Assembly (NCBI RefSeq): GCF_900324485.2
Contig: NC_046637.1
Coordinates: forward strand, 28,355,955-28,419,954
DNA from: Mastacembelus armatus
Lineage: Eukaryota; Chordata; Actinopteri; Synbranchiformes; Mastacembelidae
DNA length: 64,000 bases
Direction of reading: 5' to 3'
The translations under genes were made by a program, and so were the position numbers. The notes beneath the pieces are model-generated. The model did no database searches, was not told the origin of the DNA, and saw only the letters and a program-made list of their open reading frames with translations. Each line of letters starts with the position of its first letter. Position 1 is the first letter of the stretch. Of the stretch, positions 12,401 through 23,665 are shown piece after piece.

Positions 12401-14138
12401 ATCACACACTATGATTGTGTTATGCATTAAACTGACCTGTGAGAAAAGTCTAATTCATGAAGGCCCAGATCCACATCGTTGTGTATGTTCGTACCATCTG
12501 TGTAAATCTTATCTGCATGGATGAGTCCATGTCATTCAGATCACAACAGCCCTCCCTGCTCCACAATATTAACACATCATGTGCTAAAATCAGCTCCTGT
12601 TTATTCTGATACTTCCACTCCCCAACTTGTGCTTTGACTCTGCAAACTAAACTGTCTTTCTCTTGAGTAGTTTCAACTCTTCCTAACTGCCACCGACTTC
12701 TTGGGAGGCCGTTTCTGTCTTGTGAACAAGTTCAGAACAAATCTCTTCTTCCATCGACTGTTCGATCAAGTACTGAACTCTTCGCCACCTCTCAGCTGGA
12801 CATGAATCCTCTTTTTCAAATGCTCCAGGGGGTGGAAGAGCAGCCTTTGTTTTCATCATAGTGAGATGATTTGGATTTGAAGACTCCAGGGTATTTGGAT
12901 GACTGATTCCATCCACTGTGGTCGGCCCTTAATGCCCATAGCTTCATGAAACAGTGTCCTGAGGGAGGCATTATCCAGTCGACCCAGCCACTGAGCAGCA
13001 TTAGGCACATTTCTGATGGTGCTAACGTTCCAAACACCACCTGGTTGACTGGCAGAAGGTGGCGGGCCGGACCAGACGCTTCAAACCAAAATTGGCACAT
13101 TCAGGAGATGAAGCAGCCCCAGAACAGTGACCCACCATTCTGAGTTCCTTTTCCAGCTCACAGCCTTCCCACCAGAGGAATTTCAGCAGAGACAGAGAAC
13201 TGATGAAACATTCGTTCAGTGTTACAGATAAAGTGCGAGAAGGGATCTTCTCCCATTACACAAAGTTTAACAGCAGGGAGTGTTGGGTTCACTCCGGTAG
13301 ACTCTCTAACAGGCTACGAAGCTAATCTGCACCTCCAGCCCTCCAGGGTAGGCAAGACCATAATAGATTTTACAACCTGTAGTTTCCATGACGGTAGTGA
13401 GACAGAAATGACACCGTCGTGACTGCAACACTGATTTTTTTATTCAAACACACAAGCGTATAAAATTGACAAGATAATCTTGTTGGCCAACACCAGAATG
13501 ACCAGAGTAGCTCATAAAATAAACACAGAATTACTTAAGGCGTCAGCCATCAGTCGTAGCTGCTGGCGTCTGTCATGGTCGTCATATATCCAGACCAGGT
13601 AAGTCATTTTAGAGGAAACCACCACGGGTCCTGCTCTCAGCCCTCCATCGACCTCAATCCTATGTGGCCCACGTGACAGCTCAGACTGAGAAGAGTCTCA
13701 CTGGTTATCTGTATATTGTTTCTTTTGTTTTATTTAAATGCTGAAATCAGATTAATCCCAGTAGGTTTGATGTATCAACATATGTGCAGTTTATCTGAGT
13801 CTTCTCTCTGAAGGATTTCAGCCAGTGTGGTTAACAGACTGCAGCAATCAGGCAGCCAATAGATATTTTCTGTTTTCTGTTTAACTTTATATGTTATTGT
13901 CTCGTTTCTGTAATCCATTTAAATGAGAAGAGAAAGAAGGTTTTAATAAAATACATTTGCACAGTGTCCATGTTTTCTATAAGAAGGGATCGTTGTTCTC
14001 CCTGTTATTCTGATATTTGGTTGTTTATGGTTCCATCTAGTGGCTGTTTCAAACAGAAAATATAAGTGGTACAACTGACTTGGATTACCTTACAGTTAGT
14101 TTCCCACAATACACCCTACTGATTTAATTTGTCTTATT
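9451..14138. other. Long intergenic stretch, no gene recognised
   Basis: 4.7 kb without a recognised gene. Short open frames near 12.7-13.4 kb show no family similarity and no convincing splice sites. Promoters or enhancers for the flanking ora gene could lie here but none can be picked out by eye. Confidence 0.5.
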
Positions 14139-14151
14139 GGTATAAATATCA

Positions 14152-14280
14152 TGGTCCTGTGATGGACTGGGGACCTGTCCAGGGTGGACCCCTGCCTTTC
14201 ACCCAGAGAGAGCTGGGATAGGCTCCAGCAGGTCCCTGGGACCCTGGTTAGGACTAAGGGGGTACAGATGATGGATGGAT
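14152..14280 (+). mobile_element. 5'-truncated SINE with perfect 13-bp target-site duplication
   Basis: The tail module of the family (gatggactggggacctgtcc, agctgggataggctccagca, ggttaggactaagggggtac, then ATGG repeats). It is bracketed by identical 13-bp direct repeats, ggtataaatatca, at 14139-14151 and 14281-14293. The duplication and the 5' truncation are hallmarks of LINE-driven retroposition. The perfect duplication suggests a fairly recent insertion. Confidence 0.9.
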
Positions 14281-14538
14281 GGTATAAATATCAGTAAATA
14301 TTTTAGAGTTAACAAAAGGCAAAATCTCACCTTTAAATATCTATTGTATAAATTGCCTTCTCGTCACAACCCCCTGAACCGAGAATCATTCCCAGACCCT
14401 TCACATGTTTAATGCTCTGAAAATTATGGTCAAATCTCACTGGTGTATTTTCCACCTCCATTTGTTTTAGTTTAGAAATGCTGAAGGACAAGGAGACACC
14501 ACAGAAAAATGTAATGTTACAAATATAAATATGAACGT

Positions 14539-14547
14539 ATCTATCTA

Positions 14548-14604
<57 letters not shown>
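14539..14604. repeat. (TCTG)n/(TCTA)n microsatellite
   Basis: Tetranucleotide array, mainly gtct, with atct units at the left border. Confidence 0.95.
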
Positions 14605-15081
14605 AAAGAATCTGTTTTTCCATTCAGTGTCTATTGGCACCCATCACTGGCCTTAAATTAAACTACTATATAAATACTAATACAACTATATAAGTAAAGT
14701 ATAAGACCATGACCTTTTTAATTTGTTATACTGAAAACAAGTACACACACAAAAACAAAAAGAAAGGTTTCCAGTTTCCCTGGGAGGGTGCCACAGTGAG
14801 TCCAGTTAGTAACGTCAGCACATTTCATACAGATGTTGATTAATCTCTTGTGTTTCATTAACATGAACCTGAAGCTCCCTGAGGCATAACACTGGGGGCC
14901 TGACGGGTTATTGTACAGAACGTGGTGCAGAGAGGCCCCTGCGGTCAGTGTTTTGTCCTGATGACACAAGTTGGATCACCTTCTTCTATTGGCCCTAAGG
15001 TGTGACGTAGGTGACTGCTTCACAGATAAGGCTGCTGGGACATGGCCTATAATAAACGACAAAGACAAAAACCTTGCGATA

Positions 15082-16706
15082 ATGGGACGTCGTATCATCG
15101 CATCCCCTGTACAAATTTCCTTCTACTTTATCCTGCTGATAATGGGCATCCTGGGTAATACCACTGTGGTCAGGGTGCTAGGTAAGAGTATATTTGTGGA
15201 CCCCACAGGGACACGTAACTCGGATATCATCATTTTTAACATGGCGCTGTCCAACCTGGTGGTATGTTTGATGAGGAACACGGTGCTTGCCATTTCAGAT
15301 CTGGGACTCGAGGTATGTAGCCTGTAAGATCAGTGGTTTTTTGGAGTAAGTCATCCTTTAGTTAGCTCAGAGCTCACGACCCTACTGGCTCTTGACATGA
15401 AGGCTTGTGAGGACTTTGTGTTTGCCACAACAAACAGAGCTGAAAACAGCATGTAAGGCAAAATAAGGCGTCCATATAATTGGTGAAAGGAGGACTCTCT
15501 CACTTTGAGGGGGAGGTGTGCTGGCACATGATAGTCAGAAGGATTTCTACATTTGTGAATTCAGAAACACTTCTTTCTGTTACAGCTGTCCGTATCCAAA
15601 TTGTCATGTCAGTTCCTGATGGGTGTCTGGGTGTGGCTGCGATCAGTCAATGTGTGGTCAACATTCTTCCTCAGTGCCTTTCACCTCCTGACTTTGAGGA
15701 GAGTGACTCCTATGTTTGGGAACCTTCAGAGGGGCATGTCTAAGCCCCTACTGCTGAGTCTGGGCATCATCTGGTTCTTCAACTACATCTGTGCCATTCC
15801 TGCTCATATCTTTTCCACTAAAGGGGGGGTGAACACCACTGAGGTGAGATCAGATCAAATGAAGCACCAACAATACTTTTGCATGTTTCAGCTCATTTAC
15901 AATAAGCCGTGAACATCGAGTCTGTATTTATATTTGTTCATTGCAGCCTTAAAAATAATCTGTATCCCTGACATGCTCCTGTTTGAATTCTTTTCCTCTT
16001 CAGCAGACTTATGTTTGTGCTAATGGACACGCCATTTTCACGTAGTAATAAAACAGTCTTGAGATTTAAAAGCAGGAGCAGCTTTGGGTAAATTACTGAC
16101 TGAGTGTATGTCCTGCCTCCACTTCCTCCTGTCAGACGCTGATGCTGGTGAGCAGCACAACACGCCCTGTGCTGAGCTGTGTGTGGAACTTTTCCTCCAC
16201 CTACAGTGGTCTGGCCTATGCCACTACATCCATGGTGATCCATGAAATACTTCCCATACTCTTGATGATTTTCACCAACATTTGCTCCATTTACACACTC
16301 TACAAACATGCTAGTAGGCGGAGCTTGGTTCAAGATGCATCTGTAATAAAACGCATTCCTGCTGAGAGACGAGCGGCCAAGGTACGAAAGAGACTTTCTA
16401 CCTGGAACAGGAAACCAGCATCTAAACTGCTTAGAAACATTCTTATCTTATTCTCATTGGGCTGAGTAATTGACGTCACTGCTTCTCTTCCAGGTGATTC
16501 TCATGCTCATAACACTGTTCATCGCATCCTGGGGAACCAGCGTTATCTCAGTCACCTATTTCAACTACAAGCGCAGCTCCTCATCTGAGTTTTTTCTGAT
16601 CATTACTCGTTTTTCTAATATCATCTTCATCGCCCTGTCACCTGCTGCTCTTGCGTTTGGCCATCGGCAGCTACGTTCTTTCATCAAGTCTTTTCTGACT
16701 TACTGA
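15082..16706 (+). CDS. ora4: V1R-like olfactory receptor class A related, four exons (ora4-like)
   Basis: A seven-transmembrane chemoreceptor of the V1R/ORA family, expected in olfactory sensory neurons and coupled to a G protein. Exons by GT-AG sites: 15082-15312, 15586-15843, 16136-16381, 16494-16706. All junctions are phase 0, giving 315 aa. Visible features: TM1 near residues 11-32 (FYFILLIMGILGN), the TM3 cysteine in KLSCQFLMGVWVWLR, an extracellular-loop cysteine in STTRPVLSCVWNFSS, and TM7 with ALSPAALAFGHRQLRSF. An NTT glycosylation sequon sits before the third exon. ATG at 15082 is chosen because it gives the short N-terminus usual for this family; the frame is open upstream to 14971 without another ATG. 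AATAAA lies at 16834. Teleost ora4 is known as a multi-exon member paired with ora3, and the four-exon structure fits. The exact ora number is inferred, not proven. Confidence 0.82.
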
Positions 16707-16833
16707 CAGTTGCTGGCAAACAGCAGCTACAGATGAAGCAGCTCACACAATACACGCAATTACAAACGTGTGTGACTCCATATGGATTCATTAGAAAGTC
16801 ATTGAGGTTGCAAGTATTTGTGCCACATGATCC

Positions 16834-16839
16834 AATAAA
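16834..16839 (+). terminator. Poly(A) signal of the ora4-like gene
   Basis: AATAAA about 130 bp after the TGA at 16704-16706, the first such hexamer downstream. Confidence 0.6.
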
Positions 16840-17103
16840 GTCAATTCTTTGTGTACATAAGTTGTGTACATGATGTTTGGGTTGATGTTTTTATTTTACA
16901 ATCCAAAGAAGTCCAAAGGAAACAGAAAACTGACCCTGTCAAATCAGATGAAATTTGCTTCTATTTCAGTGTTTTTTCCGTTTGCAAGCCAGAGAAAAGC
17001 CTTTTGTTGTATACGTGTAACAGCGTAAAATGATATTTTACCTAAACCTACAGAGAAACTATAGTTAGATCTTATGAGATTTTAGTGGAAAAGTGATTGA
17101 TAC

Positions 17104-17245
17104 ATTGACAAAACATGGTGGGGTTTCTGTGGGGAGTTTGCATGTTCTCCCTGTGGGTTTTCTCCAGGTACGTATGCAGGTTAGGACAGGTGGGGACTCT
17201 AAAGTCACCCATAGATGATGATTGTCTGTCTCTGTGTTAGTCCTG
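17104..17245 (+). mobile_element. Decayed SINE body fragment
   Basis: Shares ggggagtttgcatgttctcc, gggttttctccaggta and a ggggactctaaagtcaccca block with the SINE copies at 2131 and 22949. It lacks the tRNA-like head and the tail. It lies between the two convergent ora genes. Confidence 0.65.
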
Positions 17246-17686
17246 TAACAGAATCTAACTAATCTATCTATACTCGTGGCTCACTCGAGGTCAGCTCCGA
17301 TTGGTGGGCGGACAGTTTTTTGTTTTTTATTTTAAGGATTGGAGCCTGAACAGGCTTTGTGCTGTTGGAAAGTTACAGGTTACTGTTATAATTTTTGGCT
17401 TGAAAAAACCTTTTGAGACACTGCTCCTGATATTATGAAAAGCTGACAGTACAGTCTGTACTAGTAATGTAAGGAGAACTAAGAGGATTTTCTTAGAACA
17501 CTTCTGAGCCTCAAGCAAAGAACAAAAGCCAATGACCTGCTGTATCTCAGTCAGATAATTAATACTTGACAACAGTCCTGTCCAGACATTACAGTAGAAG
17601 ATTCAAAGGGTCGATGTGTCTGTGGTTTTCTGGATATAGATTTTGCAATTTTCAGTGTTTAAATAAGAATCATAAGTCACTTTGCA

Positions 17687-18860
17687 TCATTTTATTACGT
17701 TTCCCTCCACTTTTCTGACGTCACTCCCTTTTGGAACAACAAAAATCGTTTGTTTTCGCCTTTCTTCTTTGGTCTTTGGAGATTCAGTGTCCTTGCTGTG
17801 ACGTTTCAGAGCTTTAGACCACCCCAGAATCATACTCATGATTCTCTTTCTCAGCTTCCCGTGTCCCAGAGCCACCACCAGGGGACTGAATCCTCCAAAC
17901 AGAGAGGCAGAGTACTGGGCCACAGTCAGCAGGCCTTCACTGTGTTGTCCCCTGTTGTGATTGTAGTACGTCACCGCGGCCACCTGGAGAACCCAGCAGA
18001 CCACGAAGAGGAACACCAGTGCCATGATGACATGAGCTGCCTTGCGCTCGGTGGACACTTGCCTTTCCAGCACTCCTCCTGACTCTCCGCCTGAGGTGAC
18101 CGCCCGGATGTGCTTGGTCAGAGCGTGAAGTGTGGACAGGTTGGTGCAAACCATCAGCACCAGTGGCAACAGCTCGTTGAGGGCCAGTGAAGTAGAGGCG
18201 AAGGCCGAGCCCTGTTCTTTGGAGGGGAACTCCCAGACGCAGCCCAGCAGAGGCCTGGTGGTACAGCTGATCACCATCATCTCCACGGTGGTGTTGCTGT
18301 AAACATGGGTGCTATATACAAGTGCTGGGAGAGAGAAGGCCAGATTAGCTCCCCAGACCACCCCCAGAACAATCCATATGCGCCGCCTATCCCTCTGCTG
18401 CGAGAGAGCTCCAAAGGACACATGCTGCCGCCGTAGGGTAGTGCAGTGGAAGACACTGAGGGTGAGAGTCACCCAACAGCCCACAGCCCGCCACCACACC
18501 CAGAGCAGCATAAAGACTCGGCACCCGTCCGGAGACAGGGACACATCGAAGCCCAGGTCCGACACAAAGATAGGCACTGTGCGGAAAAGTGAGGTAAGCA
18601 GGTTGGCCAGAGATAGATGCACCAAAATGGTGTCGGAAGGAGAGAGCCTGCGAGACGGGCTCTCAGTGGCTGCCTGAAACACCTGAGAGCAAAAACCAGA
18701 AACAGTGAGAACAGCCAATCCTATCAGAGACAATCTGTTCACTTTACAAACATACTGTTCTGTATTATCTCACCACATAGATGACCAAAATGTTTCCCAG
18801 AATGCCAGAAAAGACCAAGAGCCCAAACAAAAAAGCATCGAGAATGAGGACTTCTGACAT
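17687..18860 (-). CDS. ora3: V1R-like olfactory receptor class A related, two exons (ora3-like)
   Basis: The second ORA/V1R-type receptor, reading towards the ora4-like gene. Exon 1 is 18774-18860 (donor gtgaga) and exon 2 is 17687-18682; the phase 0 junction gives 360 aa. TM1 is split by the intron (FGLLVFSGILGNILVIYV, then exon 2). The TM3 cysteine (SPDGCRVFMLLWVWWR), the second-loop cysteine (CTTRPLLGCVWEF), a YSNTTV sequon, TM6 (VIMALVFLFVVCWVLQVAAV) and the TM7 end (FSPLVVALGHGKLRKR) all match the four-exon neighbour, so both are members of one family. The C-terminal tail after TM7 is long (about 60 residues) and rich in K, R, S and T, where the neighbour has about ten. ATG at 18860 is the only one in the open frame; a further 5' exon cannot be excluded. 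The ora3 label rests on exon count and pairing with the four-exon gene. Confidence 0.82.
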
Positions 18861-19954
18861 GGCATCATCCTTTGCATGGCAGCATAGTTTTTCATGAGAA
18901 TCAGAAAGAAATGTCAGGGCTTCATTTGCTGCTGGTGCCAGATGATGCCTTATATATGCACACACACCAAGCACTGATTCATATCACGGACGGTTTCATC
19001 TTTGCTGACCAGCTTCAAGGTTAATTTAGTTCATTATATTGATGCTTGTTGAACTGTACATGCAAAGGGAGGCATTTTCCACATTTTCTTTCCACATCAC
19101 TGAAGATAAAGGCAGCACTGTCTTTTGCCCTGGAAAACATCATCAACAGGTGCGTGTCATCCTGTTTCCATCATCTTTTGACTCTGCTTTGGAAATGGGT
19201 GTGATCAATCGATGACCCGCTGGTGTCCAGTGATTGGTTTAGCTAAATATCACCATCGGACATACCTTTTACTACAGATCACACAGATTTAACCAGGTAT
19301 TTGCTGTCACCTTTCAGGAACAAATGGTGCTGAGCCAGTCCTACTGATGCAGCATTTTCACTTACAGTCATTCTCTCCCTTGGTACTAATTGTTTGCTGG
19401 GTTGCCAGGTTTCTCTCGGGATGACGCTGTTCAGAATAATCTCACTTTAGCACTGCTTAATTGAATGAACTGTGGGGAACAGTGCTGCATCTTGATCATA
19501 CATCGATTTTAGATTTATTTTTCCATTGTGTTTGAGATTATTCATAAAGATTTTAAGTAATCTTTAAAATATGAAGAAATTAGACACTTTGTTTTCTGTC
19601 CCATAATCATGATGATATAAAAAATGTCGTAAAACCTGTCTGATGCACCAAAGGTTAAAATGCTGCACGTACAAGGAAAAGACTAAATGAACGCAACAAT
19701 TACAACAATTACAACATTTTCATTTATTATGTATTGAGACTGTTTCAGTTCTGTAGATTTTATTATAGATTTTATTATAGTGCTAATACTCTGCATGGCA
19801 TCTCTTCCTGCAAGGTATTCATGGGGGAAAAAGGTGAGAGCAGTGTTCGTCACTAGGCAAATAAATCTGCATGATATATTCTGCATGTAAACTGAGTTTA
19901 AAGGCAGCAATTCATAGATAATATAATAAAAACAAAGGTTATCAGAAATTAATA
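18861..19954. other. Intergenic, probable 5' flank of the ora3-like gene
   Basis: No gene is recognised. The open frame of ora3 exon 1 continues upstream to 18974 without an ATG. The rest is AT-rich. Confidence 0.5.
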
Positions 19955-20505
19955 TTAATATATTAATATTAATTAATATGGAAATTGATATCAATGTGAT
20001 TCATATTAATGTAATTGATATTAATGTGATTGATATTAATGATTGATATCAATGTGATTGATATTAATGTAATTGATATCAATGTGATTGATATTAATGA
20101 GTGATATCAATGTGATTGATATTAATGTGATGATATTAATGTGATTGATATCAATGTGATTGATATTAATGTAATTGATATTAATGTGATTGATATTAAT
20201 GTGATTGATATTAATGATTGGTATCAATGTGATTGATATTAATGTAATTGATATTAATGAGTGATATTAATGTGATTGATATCAATGAGTGATATTAATG
20301 TGATTGATATTAATGTAATTGATATTAATGAGTGATATTAATGTGATTGATATCAATGTAATTGATATTAATGATTGATATAAATGTGATTTATATTAAT
20401 GTAATTTATATTAATGTAATTGATATTAATGATTGATATTAATGTGATTGATATCAATGTAATTGATATTAATGTAATTGATATTAATGATTGATATCAA
20501 TGTGA
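19955..20505. repeat. AT-rich 15-bp minisatellite
   Basis: About 36 copies of a unit close to gtgattgatattaat, with tat/tac-type changes (gatatcaat), shortened units (gattgatattaat, gagtgatatt) and a few taa variants. It reads open on the minus strand as Ile/Asn-rich peptide, which is a repeat artefact. It lies just upstream of the fndc10 CpG-rich 5' region. Confidence 0.95.
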
Positions 20506-20559
20506 TAGTCTGTAGCTGGCTCTCAGGGATGCCAGATTTTTTAGGAAAACGTATCTGGG

Positions 20560-21046
20560 ACTCTTTGTTACCGACACACACCTGGAGGTCTGTGTGGGTC
20601 GGTGACTCACACACCGACCGATTATGGTCACACATATTTTGTGCACGCACCCACGCCGCCAAGCTCCGCGGCGCGCGCTCCCCCACGTGCACTTTCGCCC
20701 AGCAGGCATCAAAGCCTTTTACGTCAAACCAGACAGGAAGAAGAAAACAAATCTGACGCTCGTCTCGTCCCACCGAGACAAGTAAGTGGTTTTCGAGCTG
20801 ACTTTGACCACAGCTTCATCTTGGAAGCTTATTCTGCGCAAGGTCACCCGGATCTGTCGTTGCCTGCATGGCCGCAGGATTAGATGGTGTTTCTGGCGCA
20901 GATACAAACCCGCTCCTCTCGCCCCTGCTCGCGCTACCACACGGATTTGTGCAGCGGAGTTGAGCGGATCTTATGGCAGACACCGCCTTGTACCATCGCC
21001 CATCGGATCCGCTGTGAGCGAAAACAACTCGACGAGAGGAAGTGAG
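20560..21046 (+). promoter_or_regulatory. fndc10 promoter/5' UTR region with possible UTR intron
   Basis: Sharp switch from AT-rich repeat to GC-rich sequence with many CpGs (for example gccgccaagctccgcggcgc near 20655). A strong donor (a|gtaagtgg) begins at 20782, and a plausible acceptor ends ggcgcag at 20901. A spliced 5' UTR is therefore likely, which would make the open frame upstream of 21047 non-coding. Inference from composition and splice motifs only. Confidence 0.5.
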
Positions 21047-22021
21047 ATGAAAAGCCACCAGCGACCATCACTGCTGGCCTTATCGGCTCTCCTGCTCTGC
21101 ACATTACACCAGACAGCTGCGTCCAGCAGCTCAGCATCATCCTCCTCATCATCAACAACATCATCGCCATCAGAGGAGAAAGGCAGGAGTAATGGGGGGA
21201 CATCCCAAAACTGGCTCAAACAGACTCACAGCCACTATGGGAATCACAGCCACGAAAATAGCTTCTCTTCCAATACCAGCACTACTGTGACATCTGAAAG
21301 GTCTGGCCGAGCACCCAGCTGGAGTCCAGAGGAAGGGGTGTCACCACTGTGTGCCTACCGAGTGATAGAGGGAGGCATTGGGGGACAGCTGTGTTTTCGG
21401 CACACGCTATTTGGGTATAAGTGTCACAAGGGAGACTGCAGGGCTGCAGTGTCTTTGGGGAACCTGGTGGCAAATATTCTTATCAATGGCAGTGTACTGT
21501 TACAGTGGACCCAAGAAGGAGGGCCCACGATGACTGGCCGAAATACAAACGAGACTGCGGCTGGGCAGAAGAGCAGTGATGGTCCTGCGATGAATGTACG
21601 AAGGATGGAAACACTAAAATCAAACGCTGTTTCCAGCGGTCGTCGCCACAGACGTGGAGGTTATGAGTTAAGCTGCTGGTGGAACGGGAGCTATACTCAG
21701 TTTGAGTGTGCCGGTGTCCATTTGGGTTCCGGCTGCAGGGACTTCCTCCTGACCGAGCTGCATGAGAACATCCCCTACCGACTCTGCCTGCGTCCCCTGG
21801 CCCGCTCTGATCCAGCTCAAAGAGCAGACCAGCAAGACTGTGTAGAGTTTACCCTGCCGCCATCTGGGATGCAGGACATTGTGATTGCCATGACGACCGT
21901 GGGGGGAGCTATTTGTGTGATGCTGGTCATCATCTGCTTGCTGGTGGCATATATCACAGAAAACATCATGAGCCCCTCAGCACAGCACACATACTCCTAC
22001 CGCACTCACTCACGGCACTGA
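21047..22021 (+). CDS. fndc10: Fibronectin type III domain-containing protein 10
   Basis: Single-exon type I membrane protein of 324 aa; the human protein is shorter (about 226 aa as I recall). From ATG 21047: an N-terminal signal sequence (LLALSALLLCTLHQ), then a long Ser-rich low-complexity stretch, NHS/NTS/NGS glycosylation sequons, then the conserved extracellular domain beginning at LCAYRVIEGGIGGQLCFRH with repeated cysteines (HKGDCR, LSCWWNGSYTQFEC, GSGCRD, YRLCLRPL, QQDCVEF). One membrane helix (IVIAMTTVGGAICVMLVIIC, about residues 281-305) is followed by a short cytoplasmic tail YITENIMSPS. A basic RRHRRGG site in the middle could be a proprotein-convertase site (inference). Its place next to ssu72 matches the human gene order and supports the name. 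Function is poorly known. Upstream in-frame codons (20786-21046) lack an ATG. AATAAA lies at 22591. Confidence 0.85.
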   Translation: MKSHQRPSLLALSALLLCTLHQTAASSSSASSSSSSTTSSPSEEKGRSNGGTSQNWLKQTHSHYGNHSHENSFSSNTSTTVTSERSGRAPSWSPEEGVSPLCAYRVIEGGIGGQLCFRHTLFGYKCHKGDCRAAVSLGNLVANILINGSVLLQWTQEGGPTMTGRNTNETAAGQKSSDGPAMNVRRMETLKSNAVSSGRRHRRGGYELSCWWNGSYTQFECAGVHLGSGCRDFLLTELHENIPYRLCLRPLARSDPAQRADQQDCVEFTLPPSGMQDIVIAMTTVGGAICVMLVIICLLVAYITENIMSPSAQHTYSYRTHSRH

Positions 22022-22590
22022 TGCACCGCTAAAAAAATAACATGGCCCATATCTCCATCATAATCACTGTCCTTTTCAAATCAGCCGCATAAAATCATTT
22101 ACTCATCCTATTATGACTGAATTGAAGCACAAGCTACTGTGGCTCTGCAGATAACATGCCTTGTTTACCTCTACGAGGATGCACTGAACCAAAAGTACTG
22201 ATAACCTACGTTTAGTAAATAGCCTACAGTAGTTCAGTGTGTTATGTTTTTGTTCAAGACTGCCTGTAACTGAGTCTGACCATTTGTGCTGGCACCATTT
22301 ATACAGCAATACAGAAATGGCTTTTAAGTACATCAGAAACAGCGGTTTTGCTGAATGTGCAGCCCGAGAAAGACTGGTCCAGACTTATTCTTGCTTAGTC
22401 AAAGAAAGAAGACTTTACTGACTTGCATTTTTCCATCTCACTAAATCATGCCACTGTCTAGTTTTGCTTTTAGGTGCCCATACACTATGTAGTTGTACCA
22501 TTTAGTTAAGGGCAATACAATGTGGTGTACAATCTCCAAATACTGTGCCAAACATCTTGAGTTTGAATGCCTTTTGTCCTGCTGTCAGTG

Positions 22591-22596
22591 AATAAA
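22591..22596 (+). terminator. Poly(A) signal of fndc10
   Basis: AATAAA about 570 bp after the fndc10 stop, followed by a T/GT-rich stretch that includes the long (GT)n at 22645. A GT-rich element downstream is typical of a cleavage site. Confidence 0.55.
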
Positions 22597-22642
22597 GTAC
22601 CATGAGGTAATTTGTAATGCTTTACAGCTGTCCTTATTTTTC

Positions 22643-22644
<2 letters not shown>

Positions 22645-22699
<55 letters not shown>
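22645..22699. repeat. (GT)n microsatellite
   Basis: About 27 uninterrupted GT units just downstream of the probable fndc10 cleavage site. Confidence 0.97.
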
Positions 22700-22701
<2 letters not shown>

Positions 22702-22948
22702 ATGAATGACTGATATGTATAGTGATTTTACTGAAAATATCTGAAATAGACCAGAAATGTCTATTTTTGGGTAGGCAAATTTAAAAAACTGCTAAATCTA
22801 AGTGATTCATCACATTGATGCATATGTCTAAATCACATAGTTCACAGTTTAAACATCAGGCTATAATATGTGATGTCTCATCAAACCTGGATCAGATGAC
22901 ACAGTAACTATGTACGGAGAGGAGAATCTACAGAGCAAAGCACATTAT

Positions 22949-23248
22949 CCATCCCTCCATCCATCATCTGTACCCCCTTAGTCCTAACCAGGGTCCCAGG
23001 GATCAGCTGGAGCCTATCCCAGCTCTCTCTGGGTGAAAGGCAGGGGTCCACCCTGGACAGGTCCCCAGTCCATCACAGGGCCACATAGAGACAAACAACC
23101 TCACACACTCACACTCACTCCTATGGGCAATTTAGAGTCACCAATCAACCTGACATACATGTTTTTGGACTGTGGGAGGAAACCAGAGTACCTGGAGAAA
23201 ACCCACACAAGCACATGCAAACTCCACACAGAAAGGTGGGTTGCGAAA
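22949..23248 (-). mobile_element. SINE insertion with perfect 13-bp target-site duplication
   Basis: A 300-bp element in reverse orientation. Read on +, it starts with the inverted tail (catccatcatctgtaccccc) and runs through ccagctctctctgggtgaaa, gtccaccctggacaggtccc, acatagagacaaacaacctc, caatttagagtcaccaatca, gtttttggactgtgggagga and atgcaaactccacacagaaa. Identical direct repeats caaagcacattat lie at 22936-22948 and 23249-23261. The tRNA-like head is missing, so it is 5'-truncated. It shows how the body (as at 2131) joins the tail (as at 14152). Confidence 0.9.
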
Positions 23249-23261
23249 CAAAGCACATTAT

Positions 23262-23665
23262 AATAAAGAAATAACATTTAAACTGCTTTTGCAGTTACTT
23301 AAGAGACACACTAACCAGAAACATGGGACAGGAAGACAAGCTGTCGGTTCAGGGCTGATTTATGAATAAACACAAATGTCAGTGTAGAATGAAGGATAAA
23401 CAGAACAAGTCGAGGGAAATGTATGTCATGAAATAGGAAATAAAAATGTTCACTATGTAAGAACTGCACTTACTGACATACTAAACAGTTTATGTTGGAA
23501 ACACTGTTAATGTGTAATTAATTAGCTCACTGGCTAAATTGTTGACACGTGTATGACACATGTGACTGTATTCTGCTGCAAAAATTCAGTTTAATCGGGA
23601 AAACAGTGTTTTGTACCTTTGTTTTCGTTGTTTAGTCAATGTGCGCACATGTTGTTCTACTTTAT
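23262..23665. other. Intergenic upstream of ssu72
   Basis: AT-rich spacer without a recognised feature, ending at the CpG-rich ssu72 promoter. Confidence 0.5.

Noticed and set aside
12683-13422. Cluster of open frames on both strands suggesting an old gene or transposon
   Set aside because: No recognisable motif, no consistent strand, no convincing splice sites; not called.
20786-21046. N-terminal extension of fndc10
   Set aside because: The frame opens with GTG, not ATG, follows a strong donor site, and lacks a signal peptide at its start; MKSHQ at 21047 gives a proper signal sequence.
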